The translations under genes and the position numbers were made by a program. A model generated the notes under the pieces. That model had not been told where the DNA came from. It ran no database searches and worked only from the letters and a program-made list of their open reading frames with translations. Below are positions 36,101 through 49,867 of a stretch of DNA of 64,000 nucleotides, piece by piece. The DNA comes from Notospermus geniculatus (Eukaryota > Nemertea > Pilidiophora > Heteronemertea > Lineidae): contig NMRB01001481.1 of the NCBI GenBank assembly GCA_002633025.1, positions 9,871 to 73,870 on the forward strand, written 5' to 3'. Positions within the stretch are counted from its first letter, which is position 1, and each line of letters starts with the position of its first letter.

Positions 36101-36931
36101 AGTTTTAAACTTTCGCATCGTCAGTTCTTGCAAGCACCATTACAAGGGGTGAAACACTTCACTCCAGTGTCAAGAGACTTAGAAGTGCAATGCAAACAAT
36201 GAACAATGGTGTTAGACTTTATAAGATCGGTTATTAGTTACTTTTTAATGTAAGGACCACTTTTAAAACAAATACTCCCACAGTTTACTATAAAATCATA
36301 TTTACTTTCTTATAACGCGACAGCAATAGGTCATTGATCTTTGGCGATCGTGTCTTCGACAAAAGCCTAGTTCAGAATTGAAGTGTCGTTGTTGATGCCT
36401 ATGACAAGTTTCAAACTTTTAACACCGTCATTCAATTTTTTTCAGAGTTCATTTTTTTCTGAGCATACAACATAACTGTTCTGCTCAGATGCAACTTTTG
36501 ATTCCTTGTGGCCGAGCACGCGTTCCTTAATTACGCATCACGTCACAAAACGATGTTCATTAAACAGAAAATGAAAGAAAAAATGGGTGAAATTATCAAA
36601 ATATGTTTTCATGGCGTCTTCAATAAACATCGACATCATACCGTTACCGTGAGTGCATTGTGTAGAACTACGTCGTGTAACTAACTCCATGTTGAATTTA
36701 TTATGACGCTCGCCAAACCATCAAGAGTTCATCAACGCCAATTTCACATTTCGATTCAACAATTCTAATTTTCGTTGAAATTAAAACTCACATCATGAAT
36801 ACTGCTAATTGTATTTGCGAAGACGGGGCGGGTTATTTCTCCCTGGTAGCCACTGGTTCGCGACATCGGCCATGCTCGTTTGCGCTCGGTGTTCATACCG
36901 TCTCGGCCGATGAGTGACGGGGCGGGCGGGC
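33155..36931. repeat. Duplicated block II, copy 2 (3.8 kb)
   Basis: This copy has six minisatellite units instead of five and the empty site for the insertion seen at 30687-30847. Small substitutions and indels are scattered throughout. Confidence 0.92.
33952..34144. repeat. 32-bp minisatellite, six units
   Basis: This is the same array as 29140-29302 in the second copy of the block, with one additional near-perfect unit near the start. Confidence 0.88.
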
Positions 36932-39900
36932 GAGGTTACCCCGCGTATGGCGACGGCTACACCAGCCACTCACCCGATGATACATCCACTCACTTTAGTC
37001 ACGGACAGACACTTTCACTATGTCACGGACTGCTCAACCTAAATCATGTTCAGTTTTAAAGAGATGCAAACAAACAATGGCAAAAGTTGATGAAAAGGCA
37101 TGTTATACAATGAAACTAACTTTGAGAGAAATTAGCCTGGCGTCATTACAAATTAGATGTTTTTGATAAAACTTGACCACATCGTCATTTTTGATAATGA
37201 TTGTAATCTACACAAGAAAAGTTTAATTGGATAGACACAAAATCAAACAAAGTAGAAAACTCGTATGACAGGCCATTTTGAGGGAGAAGATTCCTTTTAA
37301 AGATATAATGCTGATACCACAGATTCAAAGAAAATGATGTAGGCAAACAGTCCCGTTATCACGATCAAATCAGGACAAAAACATTCATTTTTGAGTGAGT
37401 TTTGTTTGAAGAAATGGTAGCAGAAGGTGAAAATTGGCCTCGTCTGGACTGGAATGTAAGATTTCGCGAGGAAGAAAGAATAATTCTACCTCTACCGGCG
37501 AATCGGGTGAAATTAACTACACCAATGCAATGTACGTACATTACATGTACACGTACATGTACGCTGGCCAACAAACACTAAATTTAGATTTGCATGAAAC
37601 CATTGCCTCGTTCAAATCCCTTGAACAGTCGCCAACAGTCGATATCGAAAGTCGTTAAATTATGATTAAAATGCTATAAGCGTGCATGATACATGATGTT
37701 GTCATAACGTTTACCCGACCAAGGTTACCCTCATAGAGATGTTGATCAACTCGCCACCATATGATTACATGGTAAGAGGAGCCTTTTGAAGAGACTAGGA
37801 AACAATTCATTTACCACCCTCTCAGGTCGTCATTAAATCATCATTAAACAGCAATCAACAAATAACAAAAGTCAACTTTCACTTTTCAAGGTCACCGGTC
37901 ACCGCAAGGATCATTTACAGCCAAAATATTCAATCACAAAGACGCCGAAAGTTTTAAAACATCTTCACTTTCAAAACAACCTTGTTTGTTGTTTTCAAGA
38001 GGGCTTCAAGTTTGAGAAATGAGGATTTTAATTCGCTTAAATTGATGGTAATTTGACTGCTTTTTGAGCCGACAGTGACAAATGAGTTGACCCATTGTAT
38101 AATTCCTGATCATTGACTTTCACCTCTTCATTTTCCCTTTTACAATACAACCACTGCTGTCTTAAGCTTCTTCTTTGTAGAAAACACAAGTATCGTAGAG
38201 ACAAATATTGATGACGAACTTTAGTGTAACAATGCAGAAGTGTAAAGAAAGGTTGCATTTTATAATGATGGTGTTTGGTCCCTCTTCTCGTGCTAGTTTT
38301 GTCCTCTTACTCTGGGGTCGTGAGGATTATCACAGCGGACACAAGCGTTCGTATCGGTGAAAGACATCTGCCGATGTTGGCAAACTTTCTGTGTCCACCA
38401 AATCAAGCTGACCAGTGGTAGATTAGGGAAAGGACGATTGCCGCAAAAATGTTGCTGATACGGGTGGATTTCGGCGAAGACTGGTGCTTTCACTGCAGAA
38501 CTAATAAGGGACACCAGAAGATTGTTACCCGCATGATTTTGAGTCGCGTGCGGAGAAAATAGTCCACGGATGATGTTTTGCCGATGTTGAGTCCGGATGG
38601 ATAATTACTGTATTGTGAAGATTCACTAGGTTTGGTTGGAATTGTAACTGGCGAACCACGCGTGAAGACGAGAATGGTTCTTACTGCCAAAGGGTAGCGC
38701 ACTCCGCTTTGCAACGGCGCATCGCACGGGCAATTAGAACCATGAAACCACTTGAAGTTGAAATCAAGTGAGATTGTATTTCATTGAAATGAGCATGGAA
38801 ACGAGCAGCGGAGATTTGCTACCCCTACGCAGTTTCCGAACAAAAGGAAACGGAACCGAAAATAATAATTTCATACCACGGAGGTAACGGGGACCGCCTT
38901 AATACGTAGCTTTCCCTTTCCACCCTAACACCTCGGAACAAAGAGTCACCCCCAAAATTACGTATATTCTGTCTCGGTGTTTAGAAATTTCGAATCGACA
39001 CACCAGTTAAATAAGTTTTAGTTCAAACTAATGGTACATTTTGCCAGAAGTGACAGTGTTTCTCTTGAAACTCAGCGTCTTCACACGTGATGATTTTAAC
39101 AATGATTAGATCGGTTTTGGAAGAAGGTCGTTCATCGTGACATCGATTCCTTCATTCTTCTGACGTCAGGCAGCGAAATTATAAAACCAAAATTGATATC
39201 ATTACCATGGTGAAATCTTTGACTGTTTAACGTATCATCAAGTTTGGGGTATTCTATTTAACGTATCAGACACAGTTTAGGTATTCTAAACTGTTCTTAC
39301 GTAACGCATTTCTTTCAGATTGAAGTGTAACGAAACAGAACCAAAAACAGCTTAAAACGTTACAGAAGAGCTCAGAAAGGAACAGTTCCTTTGCTTTTGG
39401 ACGAACCTCGTCAGATTCGACCTCTTCAGGAGGCATAATGGTGGCTTACACATGGGAATTCTTATATTTGCAGAAAAAAGCATCGTTAATGATCATTTTC
39501 ATCTAAAGAAAGGAAAGAAAAAGTTAATAATGTTCTGGAAGATTCCTTCGGCCTCTCGACAAGAAGGCTAATCAAAAGAAGGTTGTTACCAAAAGAAGTC
39601 TTATCCAAAGATACATGTAAGTACATTGTTTATGTGAAGAGTCATGAACTACCAGAGCGAAAAAACGCCAATCCGTAGAAAGATGATGAGGCGAGGGCGG
39701 AGATGGGAGACTGGCAGAGCGCGGTGTTTGTCAGACCAGCACCCATCACGTCTTCGACGACCGGTATGAACGGCGTCCCCTATCTCTTGGCTCGCCCGCC
39801 CCAGGCACGACATCATTCGATCCTACTTCGTCGCTAATTCAGCTCCAATTTACAACAGCAGCAACTCAATGACAGCGTTTACCCAACATAAATGGCTTGA

Positions 39901-41190
39901 AATGAACACGATCTATAACCAGCCGCAGGGGGAAGAGTTTTTTAGGGACGAGCTTGATGTGGTTAGTGCCGCAAACTGTGTCGTAAAATAGATTTCCTGT
40001 ATCAAAGGCGCCGTAAAGCGTCACGTGTTGAAAACATGCCGCGAAAGGAAAAACATGATCTCTGGGTTTTTATTCCGATATTTTTGTATTTCATAAGATA
40101 AGCCAGGGTGCAGAGATGGAGGAGATTCGCTGTCAAACACCTCCACTTTGATTATTCACGCTTTATTATTTTGAATTGAATGTTGAAACCGTCGAAGATA
40201 AAATCTTCGTCTCTGACCTCAAAGATGTTACGCTTTGTATACCGACTTTTTACATGGCGGAGATCCTGTTTCGAGTAAATCATATTTTTTTATAAGTTGT
40301 AATATGGTTTGGTCCACCGTTTGGTTTAATTACATGTAGCTTCAGGCTTAATTGGGTAGGTTCAAGGATGCCTGAAAACCCGTCTGAAGATTGTGTGATA
40401 TAGGCTAGCTGCGGCAAATACTGATATCGGTTTAATCATTTTGTGCTGATATTATTCAGTAATTCGGGCGCCAGTGACCATTTGGCGCTTTTTTCTGGCC
40501 AGCGAGAAGAATGCTGTGTGTTGATACAGAGGGTTGCTGTCTGTCTGTCTTGCGTCTTTGAAAGGTTTGTCTGTACGTGGTCATTGGCTATGTGCACAGA
40601 CTAACCCGTACACGTTTTACAGCCTAGCTCCTCCAAGTCGCAGCTGTAGCTACAATTATAGGAAAAGATGTATCCAATAAAGACGCCCATTTCAACCTCA
40701 GTCTATCGTATAATCTCCCTCAGACAATGCCGGTAATTTCCCCCATTTTGGAAAAAGGGCAGCGCAGACCCAGCCCGTGTTTCAGTCACCGAAATCGTCC
40801 ACGATCCAAATGAATGACATTAGAATTTCCTTTGTGGGAAATGTTAGTAAATCCTTTAGTTTTTGATGACAATAATATTTATTCGTGTTCATTTGAAAGC
40901 TTCGAGGGTCCATATGGTATGGAACGTGGCCTTGTATTGTCTGTCTAAAGGGCGGAAAGGGTTTGAGCAGATGACCGATGGAGATGGATACAAAGGAAGA
41001 TACTGTCGGGTGTATCGTTTGGGTTTGCAACCTACATCTGACTAGTATGGAAATGACGAGTCAGCTACGTGCTCTCTTCAACTGACCACAATTGTGGTTA
41101 ATACCGTAAAGTGGGGTTACTTGGGCCATAAGGGGTAAAATTGGCCCCTGTGCATTTTCACAATTTTGTATTACTTATGTACAGAGCTAA

Positions 41191-41342
41191 TAGGGAGGTT
41201 TAGAAATCAAACGATAAACGTAAACTTTACAACAACGTTATTTTTCATACTACGCATTAACCAGATTTTATATTGCATTTCGGTACAAAAATAACGTTGT
41301 CGTTAACGTTTACGTTTATCGTTTGATTTCTAAACTTCCCTA
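41191..41342. repeat. Palindromic MITE, 152 bp
   Basis: The arms TAGGGAGGTTTAGAAATCAA and, inverted, TAGGGAAGTTTAGAAATCAA continue with ACGATAAACGTAAAC and AACGTTATTTTT for about 60 bp each, around a loop of roughly 40 bp. The start of the arm resembles the inner element at 4311-4429. Confidence 0.85.
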
Positions 41343-42194
41343 ATGTTACTACATGTACGTCATTCTGTCTGACTCTACAGGTTGATGGCGTGGTATTGGT
41401 CAGATTTTAACAATGCTCGAGTGGCTTTCCTACGGTCTTATGCGGACAAAGCAAAAAGATAAAAGACAGTCTAAAAGATGGATATAAAGAATGTCCCCAA
41501 AAGCGTGACCGAGGCGAGGTCAATTCAGGCAACGTGGTGTAATATACTGGTTTTAATTAAAAGAAAGAAATTAAAGAAATTTATAGCTTTGCAACAGTAA
41601 AGTTAATCGGAATAATAATTCATCAAAATGGTATCCGGGTGGACGCTATACTTCGTAACAACCTTGAAGAACATTTTATCAAAAAAGCTCCGTGTCGACA
41701 ATGACGGGTAGATTCAAAAGGCAAACATGAAGATTACATTAATCAAAACTACAATCGTGCCTCTCGCACATTTCCATATATTCGATATTAGCGACTGCAA
41801 CAACCTCCAGTTGGTAGTTTACCATTCGCGTTAAGGGCACGAGCGTGTCGCTCTAGACGGCTGCAAATACCATAAATTCCAAATGCCAAAGACACCAACA
41901 AGATAAATACCTTTTATTGCTAATAATAAGACAGGCGAATACAGAAAACGTCCGTGAGTTATGGATGGAAATTTGTCAAGCATTATCTGTGGAAAAGATG
42001 GTAAAACTAATGTCAACAATTCTCAGCATTAGTTAAATTGTGATTAAGGTGTTTTGCATAAAACCATTAAAAATGTTTAGCAGGTTTTGTTTGTTACAGT
42101 ATTTGTTCTTCACTTAACTCTGAAAGGGACATAACCATAAAATTTCCAAACCAACATCATTATTCTAGTGTAGATTCTCTACCAGTAACAATGA

Positions 42195-42264
42195 ATGATG
42201 ATGCGCATCGTCATGATTGTTGCCAGCCTCTCGGTTGGATGGAGCTGCAGCCATTGTCGTAAGG
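42195..42264 (+). CDS. Candidate signal-peptide-encoding first exon (unconfirmed)
   Basis: Three consecutive ATG codons open a frame reading MMMRIVMIVASLSVGWSCSH, followed by CRK, with a hydrophobic core flanked by Arg and ending in small residues, as in a secretory signal peptide. Immediately after it, AAGG|GTAAGT is a perfect splice donor in phase 1, a common place for the intron after a signal peptide. I could not identify a second exon or a family. The open frame continues unspliced to 42485. This could be chance. Confidence 0.22.
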
Positions 42265-43342
42265 GTAAGTTGCTGAAACTCGTGCCGCGTCACGAACTGA
42301 TGCTATCTATCAAGGCATGGGAATCGTTGATGGCGAATGCTCTAACCTCAGATACGGTCGCAGTCTACTGGTCGCTGGGGCCGTTAGGACAGAAAACGTA
42401 CAAAGACGTGTCTATATTCTTTAGTGTTGTCAAGGTTTATGACCATCAACGGGAAAGAAACTTCTCTTTCGTCGATGTATTCTAAGTACATGTATGATTC
42501 CCATCGAGCTGTGAGGCCAACGCGCCAGGCCATTAAGGAATTCCTCCATTGGCCGGCGGGTTAGGCCATGCCGTAGTATTGTAGCTGCAAGGGTCAATGC
42601 TAGCAACGTGTGCACAGTCTACAGTCCCTCACGTTTTCAGTCTGCAACATTCGCCCTGAGAGGAAGCAGAAGCAAATCTCAGGACAGAACAGCATATTGT
42701 TTTGAAGTTTCTGATTTATGGGGAACACAAAACAGGGATTACCAATGTCAGGATAGCTGTAAAAGTTGGGGGCAATTACCTGACACGGTCAATAAAATAG
42801 CGATCAACAAATCGACCTTTTAGGATCCAAAAATCGCCCTCTTTTGAGAGTAATTAGTATGACAAGATGATTAATAGACTTAGGGGAAGGTAACAAAGCA
42901 AGGGACCCTCTGCCCACCTGTGATCAGAATAAGGGGGCAATGGGTGCCTTCACCGGGGGTGGATATGCCACCAAGCCTAATCTGTGAGGACCAACATCAA
43001 TTGTCTCCTTCACCCCAGCCCCGGAAAATCTGCTACTAAGTATGCGGTCGTTTGTCACTGTCTTGGGAAGGTATAGGTTCACGATTTTGACCCTGGGGAA
43101 AATTAATGAGTTTTATTTGAACCCTACTCGACGGTTGATGGAAAACTTCGAACTCTTCGACGGTTTCATACGTTCAAATGAATATTTAATGGTGCCAATA
43201 TGTCGTTAGAGGAGGTCATTTATTTTATATGACAATTTTTCTGGTTTCATCCGGTTAGAGTTGCTACCCGTATCCGTACTCAAACCTCAGATATCAGCAG
43301 TTAGCGTTTGCTACACATATGTTTATTTCAAACATCTGTACT

Positions 43343-43540
43343 ACACCAAAATCGCAGTTGTAAGACGCAGACGGGTCCGGCATTGCCTGGGTCCAGCTTC
43401 TCCTGTTGGTGATGGTTGGCGTCGCTGACCACACAGCAGGCTGTTGATATCTTCAAATCGAAGTCCTGACACTGAAGATTTTGATGTGATAATGTTGGAG
43501 GAGGTAGATCCCAGTGGCAGAGCCAGGTCGCTGTGACCTT
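43343..43540 (+). repeat. Dispersed repeat family A, copy 2
   Basis: It begins ACACCAAAATCGCAGTTG, as does the copy at 6063, and shares the central GTTGATATCTTC.AATCGAAG and GATCCCAGTGGCA.AGCCAGG blocks with 53924 and 57767. Antisense it carries a 67-codon open frame that is only partly kept in other copies. Confidence 0.75.
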
Positions 43541-46500
43541 TCAATTCCGATTCTGGGTATTTTCGCGGGATTTGGGCATTCCCTATCTGCGTAGTATACT
43601 AGGCCTTTGTGCGTGAATAAACTGAATTCTTCTACGCACGGTATCTGCCTGTCGCGTTCAGATGCAGCTCTGTGGGCCTAACTACAATACGTTTCTAGTA
43701 CTCTTTGATTAAGATATCTCCTCCCCTCTGACGCCAAGATTGACTGGGTAAACCGCCTGTGATCGAGTCCACCGGTTCAGTTGCTTTTACATTGAAGCGT
43801 GTTGTTCAATCGTCGACAACATACAAGTGACCCGGGGTGTCATGCTAGATGGGGATGTCCCGAAACCTTAATTGACCCTAACATGGCCTTACAATCCAAA
43901 CAACCACGCCCCTAGACTTCTGGATGAATCCAGGCGTATCCCAGACAATCGTCAATCTTTCATTCTCGATAAAAACATGTATTTTTTACTCCGCATCACC
44001 TGTTACTGAAGAGGAACAGCACGAATCTGAACTTGACAATCAGAGAGTGTGTCAAACAATCATGCTTTACAATAGCAATAACAAAGTGGAAAACATCCCG
44101 AACACCAAATTCTTATCTTTTGATCAGACAGCGGTGTTTTTTACCCTTAGCGTGTCATGTCCTTTTCGAACTGTAGTATTATGTTGCGATCAGTCCGTAA
44201 TGTCCATTATTTCCACGTATCTATTCTAATACACCGACCGTAGTTCGGGAAGCAACAGTAGGTGAAAAAGGACCTTCGTTCCATACAGAATATCACAATT
44301 CGCAAGCTGTTATTTATAATCAATGAAAAAGGTATTTGTTGTGAGAAATTGGTGTATAATAGGAACTGGTTCCTTCCTGGGGTAACTGGTGCGTTACAAA
44401 ACAAACAGCACTTGGGGCAAGTCACCCCAGCAGGCCACCCTGTGACCACCCGTCGAGACACAACATCCCGTTCTGTGGTCCACGTTCTAGCAGCCCCGTC
44501 CCTCTCTTAATGACCTAATAATGCCAGGGTATGCCTTGGGCTGTACAAGCTACCATTATCAAGTAACAATCTAGGGCGGAATGATTTTTTCTCCAACTTT
44601 TTACAATCGAGAAAAAAATAATTGGCAAAAAACGAAATGTAATGACACGTTCTGTAAACGAATGATTTTAACCTCTCGGTCATTTTTGACTCACTAAATG
44701 ACCTTTATTCTGTGACTCTGCCCGCTTCATCCGCCTACGGAAGCACTGGGCTCATTTTTTACTCGTTTTTTATTCCCACTTGAACGGATAATGTATTGTT
44801 CATTTCATCAAAGGAAATAGACACAACAACAAAAGGCCTAATTTTGTAAACATTACCAACACGAGGTTCTGTAATGGGACAAATTTGAAATTAATTGTAG
44901 GGACTTTCTGGAAAATTAACCAACATTTTTTGCCATCATTATGTTTTGCATAACCACCTACATTTTCTGTTCAAAGCTTTTTTTGTCCGATTTTTTTGAT
45001 CGTAATACAAGTGCATTAGCAGAGAAAGTAAAAGAAGTAGAAAATGACTAAATCAGAGTAGTTAAATATGATAAATTAGAGTTTAATTCGAAGTAACTTG
45101 GGAGATTGGAAAAAATTGTTCGTCACTTCGGCCTTGTTGCCATCGCGACTGAGCACTTTTTAACTACATGTATTGCGATTACGTCACCACAAATTACGGC
45201 AGATTTGGTCACTTGAAACTTGAGAACAAAAAAATAAGAGAAACTTCAAGTTCTGAGTGGATAAACTCGTAATGGCCTGTTTTCATTTGCATATAACGCC
45301 CCAACTAACCCCGTAGTTTTCTTTGGCACCCCTTCTAAATTTGAACTACAGTCGTGTCTGTAGAACACATGTGCAAAAAATCGTACATATGTCTGCCGCG
45401 TCCGCTTCTGACCCCTAAGAGACCCAACTAATCGTTTGTGAGTTTGGGCCAGCCACTGACCACAGAATGCAAAAAAACATAGTTCTTCGTCGCCTTTCTC
45501 TTTGTACGAACGTTTTTGTATCACACCTTGAGTCAGTGCATCGTGCACAGACTCATATTTCAAGTACATGTATAAGACATTCCACATGTATAAGACAACT
45601 TGTTGTTCAACACCTTCTAAAGCTGCAGGCGATCTTGGTGAGTCCAAACTAGGATTGCAGGTTTCACGTTACGTTGTTGGTACAGTATGTTACATTATGT
45701 CGTTATTGTCTCATATTCTTAATATTCTTACAACAATACATTAAGATGAAAAACATCTACCAACGTTATTGGATGAGAAAACCGTTAACACACCTTTAGG
45801 TCATAAACAGACACCTACCGTCAAAGTATCATAATATTTCACCAATTTACTTTGTTGCCCTATAACTCCGGGCTAAGAAGTAACTATACAAAAAAACTTC
45901 TGATTAACCACAGCCTGAATATCCTGGCAACTGCTGTGCTGGACATTCAGAGGAGAAGGACCCGCGGGTGACAGCCGTGGGGATCCTTCCGTAAAGATAA
46001 CAGCAGGGCAGGTGATACGGGAGATCCTCGGATGACCACGCTAATTGGCGGCCCTTCCACCAGCTCATTAAAAAAATCAAAGGAGGGTGCGATGATGATA
46101 ACCGTGTGTGGTCGGCAGATGCTTTTTTTCATCGTGGCGCATAAAAAATGGTAAACAAAAAACTGGTCCGGCAGGGGGGAGGAGATTGTGTACAGCTCCG
46201 GTATCGGTGATATTGTAACTGTTTCCATGCAATCTAAATCCATGAAACAACAACTTGTTTGTCTGTCCAACTGGGTGCGCCACTCCCCACCCCGTTCCGT
46301 CCGCAGGCTCCGATTTTCCATGGCCGCGAAAGCTTACGATGCCGTTGCGCACAGGACCGTAGGCCCTACATGTATCTAGTTCTTCGTGTGCGTGCGTGTT
46401 CGTCTTATAAAGGGATATGACATGCATCGGGCGTAGTTACATGCATATCATCTGTATCAAGGCGCTTTTTGTGCGCGGTTCCATAAAAAAGACGGTATCC

Positions 46501-46623
46501 GGTGGTTTCGCCCAGGCCTCTTTCTCTCTGCGTCTCTTCAGAAGTCATTCTTAGAACTACTCATACATGTTCTTGTTCAGCGCACCTTACTTGATTGTTT
46601 CAGAAGAGTTGAACAACAACGTG

Positions 46624-46694
46624 GTGACTTGGGACGGAAATCGAACCCGTTGTGTTTTACCACTCCAACGCGCTTTACCACTGTGCCACCGTGC
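46624..46694 (-). repeat. tRNA-like sequence or SINE head
   Basis: On the minus strand GGTGGCACAGTGGTAAAGCG supplies a D-arm/A box, and ACGGGTTCGATTTCCGT forms a T arm with a five-pair stem and a seven-base loop. The acceptor and anticodon stems do not close, so it is not a functional tRNA gene by eye. It lies about 90 bp from a sequencing gap. Confidence 0.55.
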
Positions 46695-46782
46695 CTGATA
46701 GGCATCTGAGCAACGAAATGAACCGAGATACACCAAATTCTGCATGGAGGACAAGGAACCAGGACATGTGAACGGGGGGGGG

Positions 46783-46803
46783 NNNNNNNNNNNNNNNNNN
46801 NNN
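46783..46803. other. Sequencing gap, 21 undetermined bases
   Basis: The run of N follows nine G residues. A C9 tract lies about 30 bp beyond. G-rich and C-rich tracts on either side suggest a structure that blocked sequencing. Confidence 0.95.
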
Positions 46804-49800
46804 AACATCGTTCTCATTCTACGGTATAACCCCCCCCCGCGCGCCTCTCTGAACCTCCCTTCCATCCCCTCGCGCGCCTATCTCTTACTAGTTGCGAAGT
46901 AGGAAGTGAATTTGAAAAACTTTTTTGGTGTTTTTCGAGACTTGACACAACATTATGAAAGCAAACACTGGATATGAAACACGCATTTGTTCAGGTTTTG
47001 AAGAGTGTGTGTTTTACAACATGAAAGTCTAATTTCAAGTGGTTCCTTAACCATATTTGCTGTACAAGTTGTTGTAATTTTGTCAGAAAAAAAATATGGC
47101 TTTTTGTCTGAATTTGACGAAATAAAAGGATGGTATTCGAGGATATTTGACTCCTGACAGCGCGCACGTGGGACCATGCATGGTTTTTAGACTAAGTCCC
47201 TCCACCTGTAACCCAGACACTTGGTATATAAAACTATTGATTGAATGAATATGATGTTGTGTGATAAATTACATTTTTTAAATGTTGTTTGGCATAATAA
47301 CCAGTTAAAAAGTAACGAAGAGAAAGAAGGACTTTGTCGCTGTGAAAATATGACGCGTCTGGAGTAGCAGGTGCAGCGATCATGTTCGGAAAAATACCAA
47401 CATCTCGGTTTGGTGATTCCGCTAAAAAAGTTACATTAGTGACTGACTCGTGATGCAAACATGCTGATTAAACAATAACTGCAAACTTTCTTCCTGGTCC
47501 CCGCCCGCTTACGGCTCCGAAACTGGGTGGGTCTCTCATTGAAAAAGTTTGGCGGGAAATGGTAATTTTCACCTCTGAGCGTGGATCCTTTCCCCCAGGT
47601 GCCCAGCAACTTCCCTCTTTTGATTTCATCTCACGTGCTTCGTCTTGGATACGTCAAAAAGTAAAAAATCGCAGTTCCCATAAAGTTTTTCTGGCCTGCA
47701 AATCACCAGAAACAAAGCAAAGTTTGGGTGATCTCCGCTTTGTGGGCAGCCGTCAGGTCCGTCGCTGGATGGTACAGGGCGGGGACGAGGAGCCTCCTGA
47801 TCGGTCGCAGCAACGGGTCGGTCTTTTAACGCACACATTTGAGCATGATCGAGCTGGTGGCGTCCGATTTGATTTTAGTTTTTCTAGGATTAATTGGCAC
47901 TTTAAAATCTTGCAGTTGTCGCGTTTTCGGTTTTTTGACTCGAATTCGCGCACCTGTCGGACGGAGCGCGACAGTTCTTTCTTCCAACCCGTGTTGAATG
48001 GGCTACTTTCAGTTCATCATTGCAAGATTTGACAAAGAGAGAACCATTCTGCATCACAATCTTGTCTGAAAAACGTAATTAAAGTCTTTTTAATAGGTGT
48101 GTTATGGCTGGACCGGGCACCACGCTGCCTAAGCCACGCGCCTGGCCCCGGTAATGATATTGTTATTCAGATCCTGGATCAGCACTGCTCTAAAGAACAC
48201 CGTTAGTTTATTCATAATAAGCTTCAAGAGTTATTATTTATCTTGTATCAAAGGTTTTATTTAAGGTAGGCAGCTGTCAGGGTCGGTTTTAACAGTGCAA
48301 CAGCCAGTGCAAGCCAAACAGAAGCCGGGACTTTCCGGCTGTCAATGCCCGCCAACCTGGACTTGGGCAGCTGCAATATCCGACCATAAAGACCTGCAGT
48401 AGACAGAATATGTTACTAAACGCATAGAATAGACTATTGAAGGAGATTCAAGCATAGATAAAAAGTATTCTGCGCCGACGTCCGCCCAAACTAGAGGCGC
48501 ACATGCAACCTGTACGGCGGCACGGCCCAGCCGCAGATGCATCATGTAGCAAGTGGGTTTTTTCTCTCGCGGACAATGTGAAAAAGAGGTAGGCATTAAT
48601 TTGTTGTAACATTTTGGACAAGTTTGACGGCTCCCCAGACCCACAGATGCGAAAAACGCCCCGAACAGAGACGCAAAATTTCACCCCGCCACAACGAAAC
48701 GCTGTTCAAATTTGCGCGCGCTGCACTTTGAGTTCAGGCGTTGTTCTCTTGTTTTGAATATGGCAGTGACGTGGGTCCCGTTCTTTGATGGCATCTATTC
48801 AATAGGTTCACCTGCGAGCGTGCATTTAGTGCGGGGAGGCGCCAGCAGCTTGCTGCGGTGAGCTTGGAAGTTAAATGGCTGTATCTGAACATGTTTTGCA
48901 ACTTTTAACAAATAGTTGGTGTCTAATTCTTCGATGGTGGAGATTTTCTATTAAAGTTGAACACAAACAAAGCAATTACCATAAAAACCAACAAAGAATC
49001 GCTGGAAGAGTCTCGCACGATGCCGTTGAAAGTGACCATTTTTTCACCTTTTATAATAACTGTGGTATCATCTTTCGGACGTTCATTGCGTAGTTTAAAG
49101 GGATATCTTGCGGGATTTGGGGTTATCACGCGTAATTGTTGTGAGGACCTTTGTTTTAGATCATAATACGAAGCCAATTTGTCTGAAGCGCAATACAGAA
49201 GCGCCAGCTTTCTTCCTCTTGGCGCGCTGCAAACTTCAACTCATTACTTCACTGCAGAACTTCGAAACTACTCATGCAGCGTAAATAAACTCCTAATAGC
49301 ACCTTTATTTAATGCTAAAAAGCTAAATTAGACAAAATTGTATTTTAATGAAACATACTTGAATGATTCGAGACTGGAACCCAGTAAGCGAACCGAATGA
49401 CGACTTTATGACGAGGATAATTTACGAACCGTGAGCGCTGTATTCCGAGTTTTGGTCCGAGGAGTCGAGGGGGCGAGAACGCATCCAGACTGGGCAGTTA
49501 CAAAGAAAATGAGTGACATGGAGCCGGGCAATATGTTTCTGTATTGTGAAAGCAGGATACCAATGGTTGGTAAAGGACTCTTGCTGGGAAATTATACGGT
49601 GTATAGGCTATTTGACCTCTTTTCTTCTCATTGAAGTGAACGCCCCTCCGAGTATCTTACAATTACCTCATGTGATATCATCGTGTCGCGTCTGGGGAAC
49701 AAGCAGTGAGTGTGTCTTCTTGACGGTTTCGCTTTGAAACGTGGCTCTAAGGCAGAAGCAACGGATCGTACGGTTCTTGTAATGATCAAACAAACCCACG

Positions 49801-49867
49801 CATTCAGTTACCGATTGAAACTTACTGGGTGTAAACTTGATGTCTTCAGCGTACTTGCGGTCTCCAC
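46804..49867. other. Intergenic, one E2F-like site next to an ORF
   Basis: TTTGGCGGGAAA, a perfect match to the E2F consensus, is at 47548-47559. The longest open frame of the window outside Dbx (47559-48032 plus, 157 codons) starts at its last base. The predicted peptide is basic and of no recognised family, and the antisense strand is equally open. It may be a promoter-associated region, but no gene can be claimed. Confidence 0.35.

Larger units (their letters stand above)
36932..46782. other. Intergenic, mostly featureless
   Basis: Apart from the hairpin element at 41191, the candidate exon at 42195, repeat family A at 43343 and the tRNA-like unit near 46624, I see only short unrelated ORFs and AT-rich stretches. 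Confidence 0.6.

Noticed and set aside
47626-47953. Minus-strand ORFs opposite the 157-codon frame
   Set aside because: They are shadow frames of the same GC-richer stretch, with no domain resemblance.
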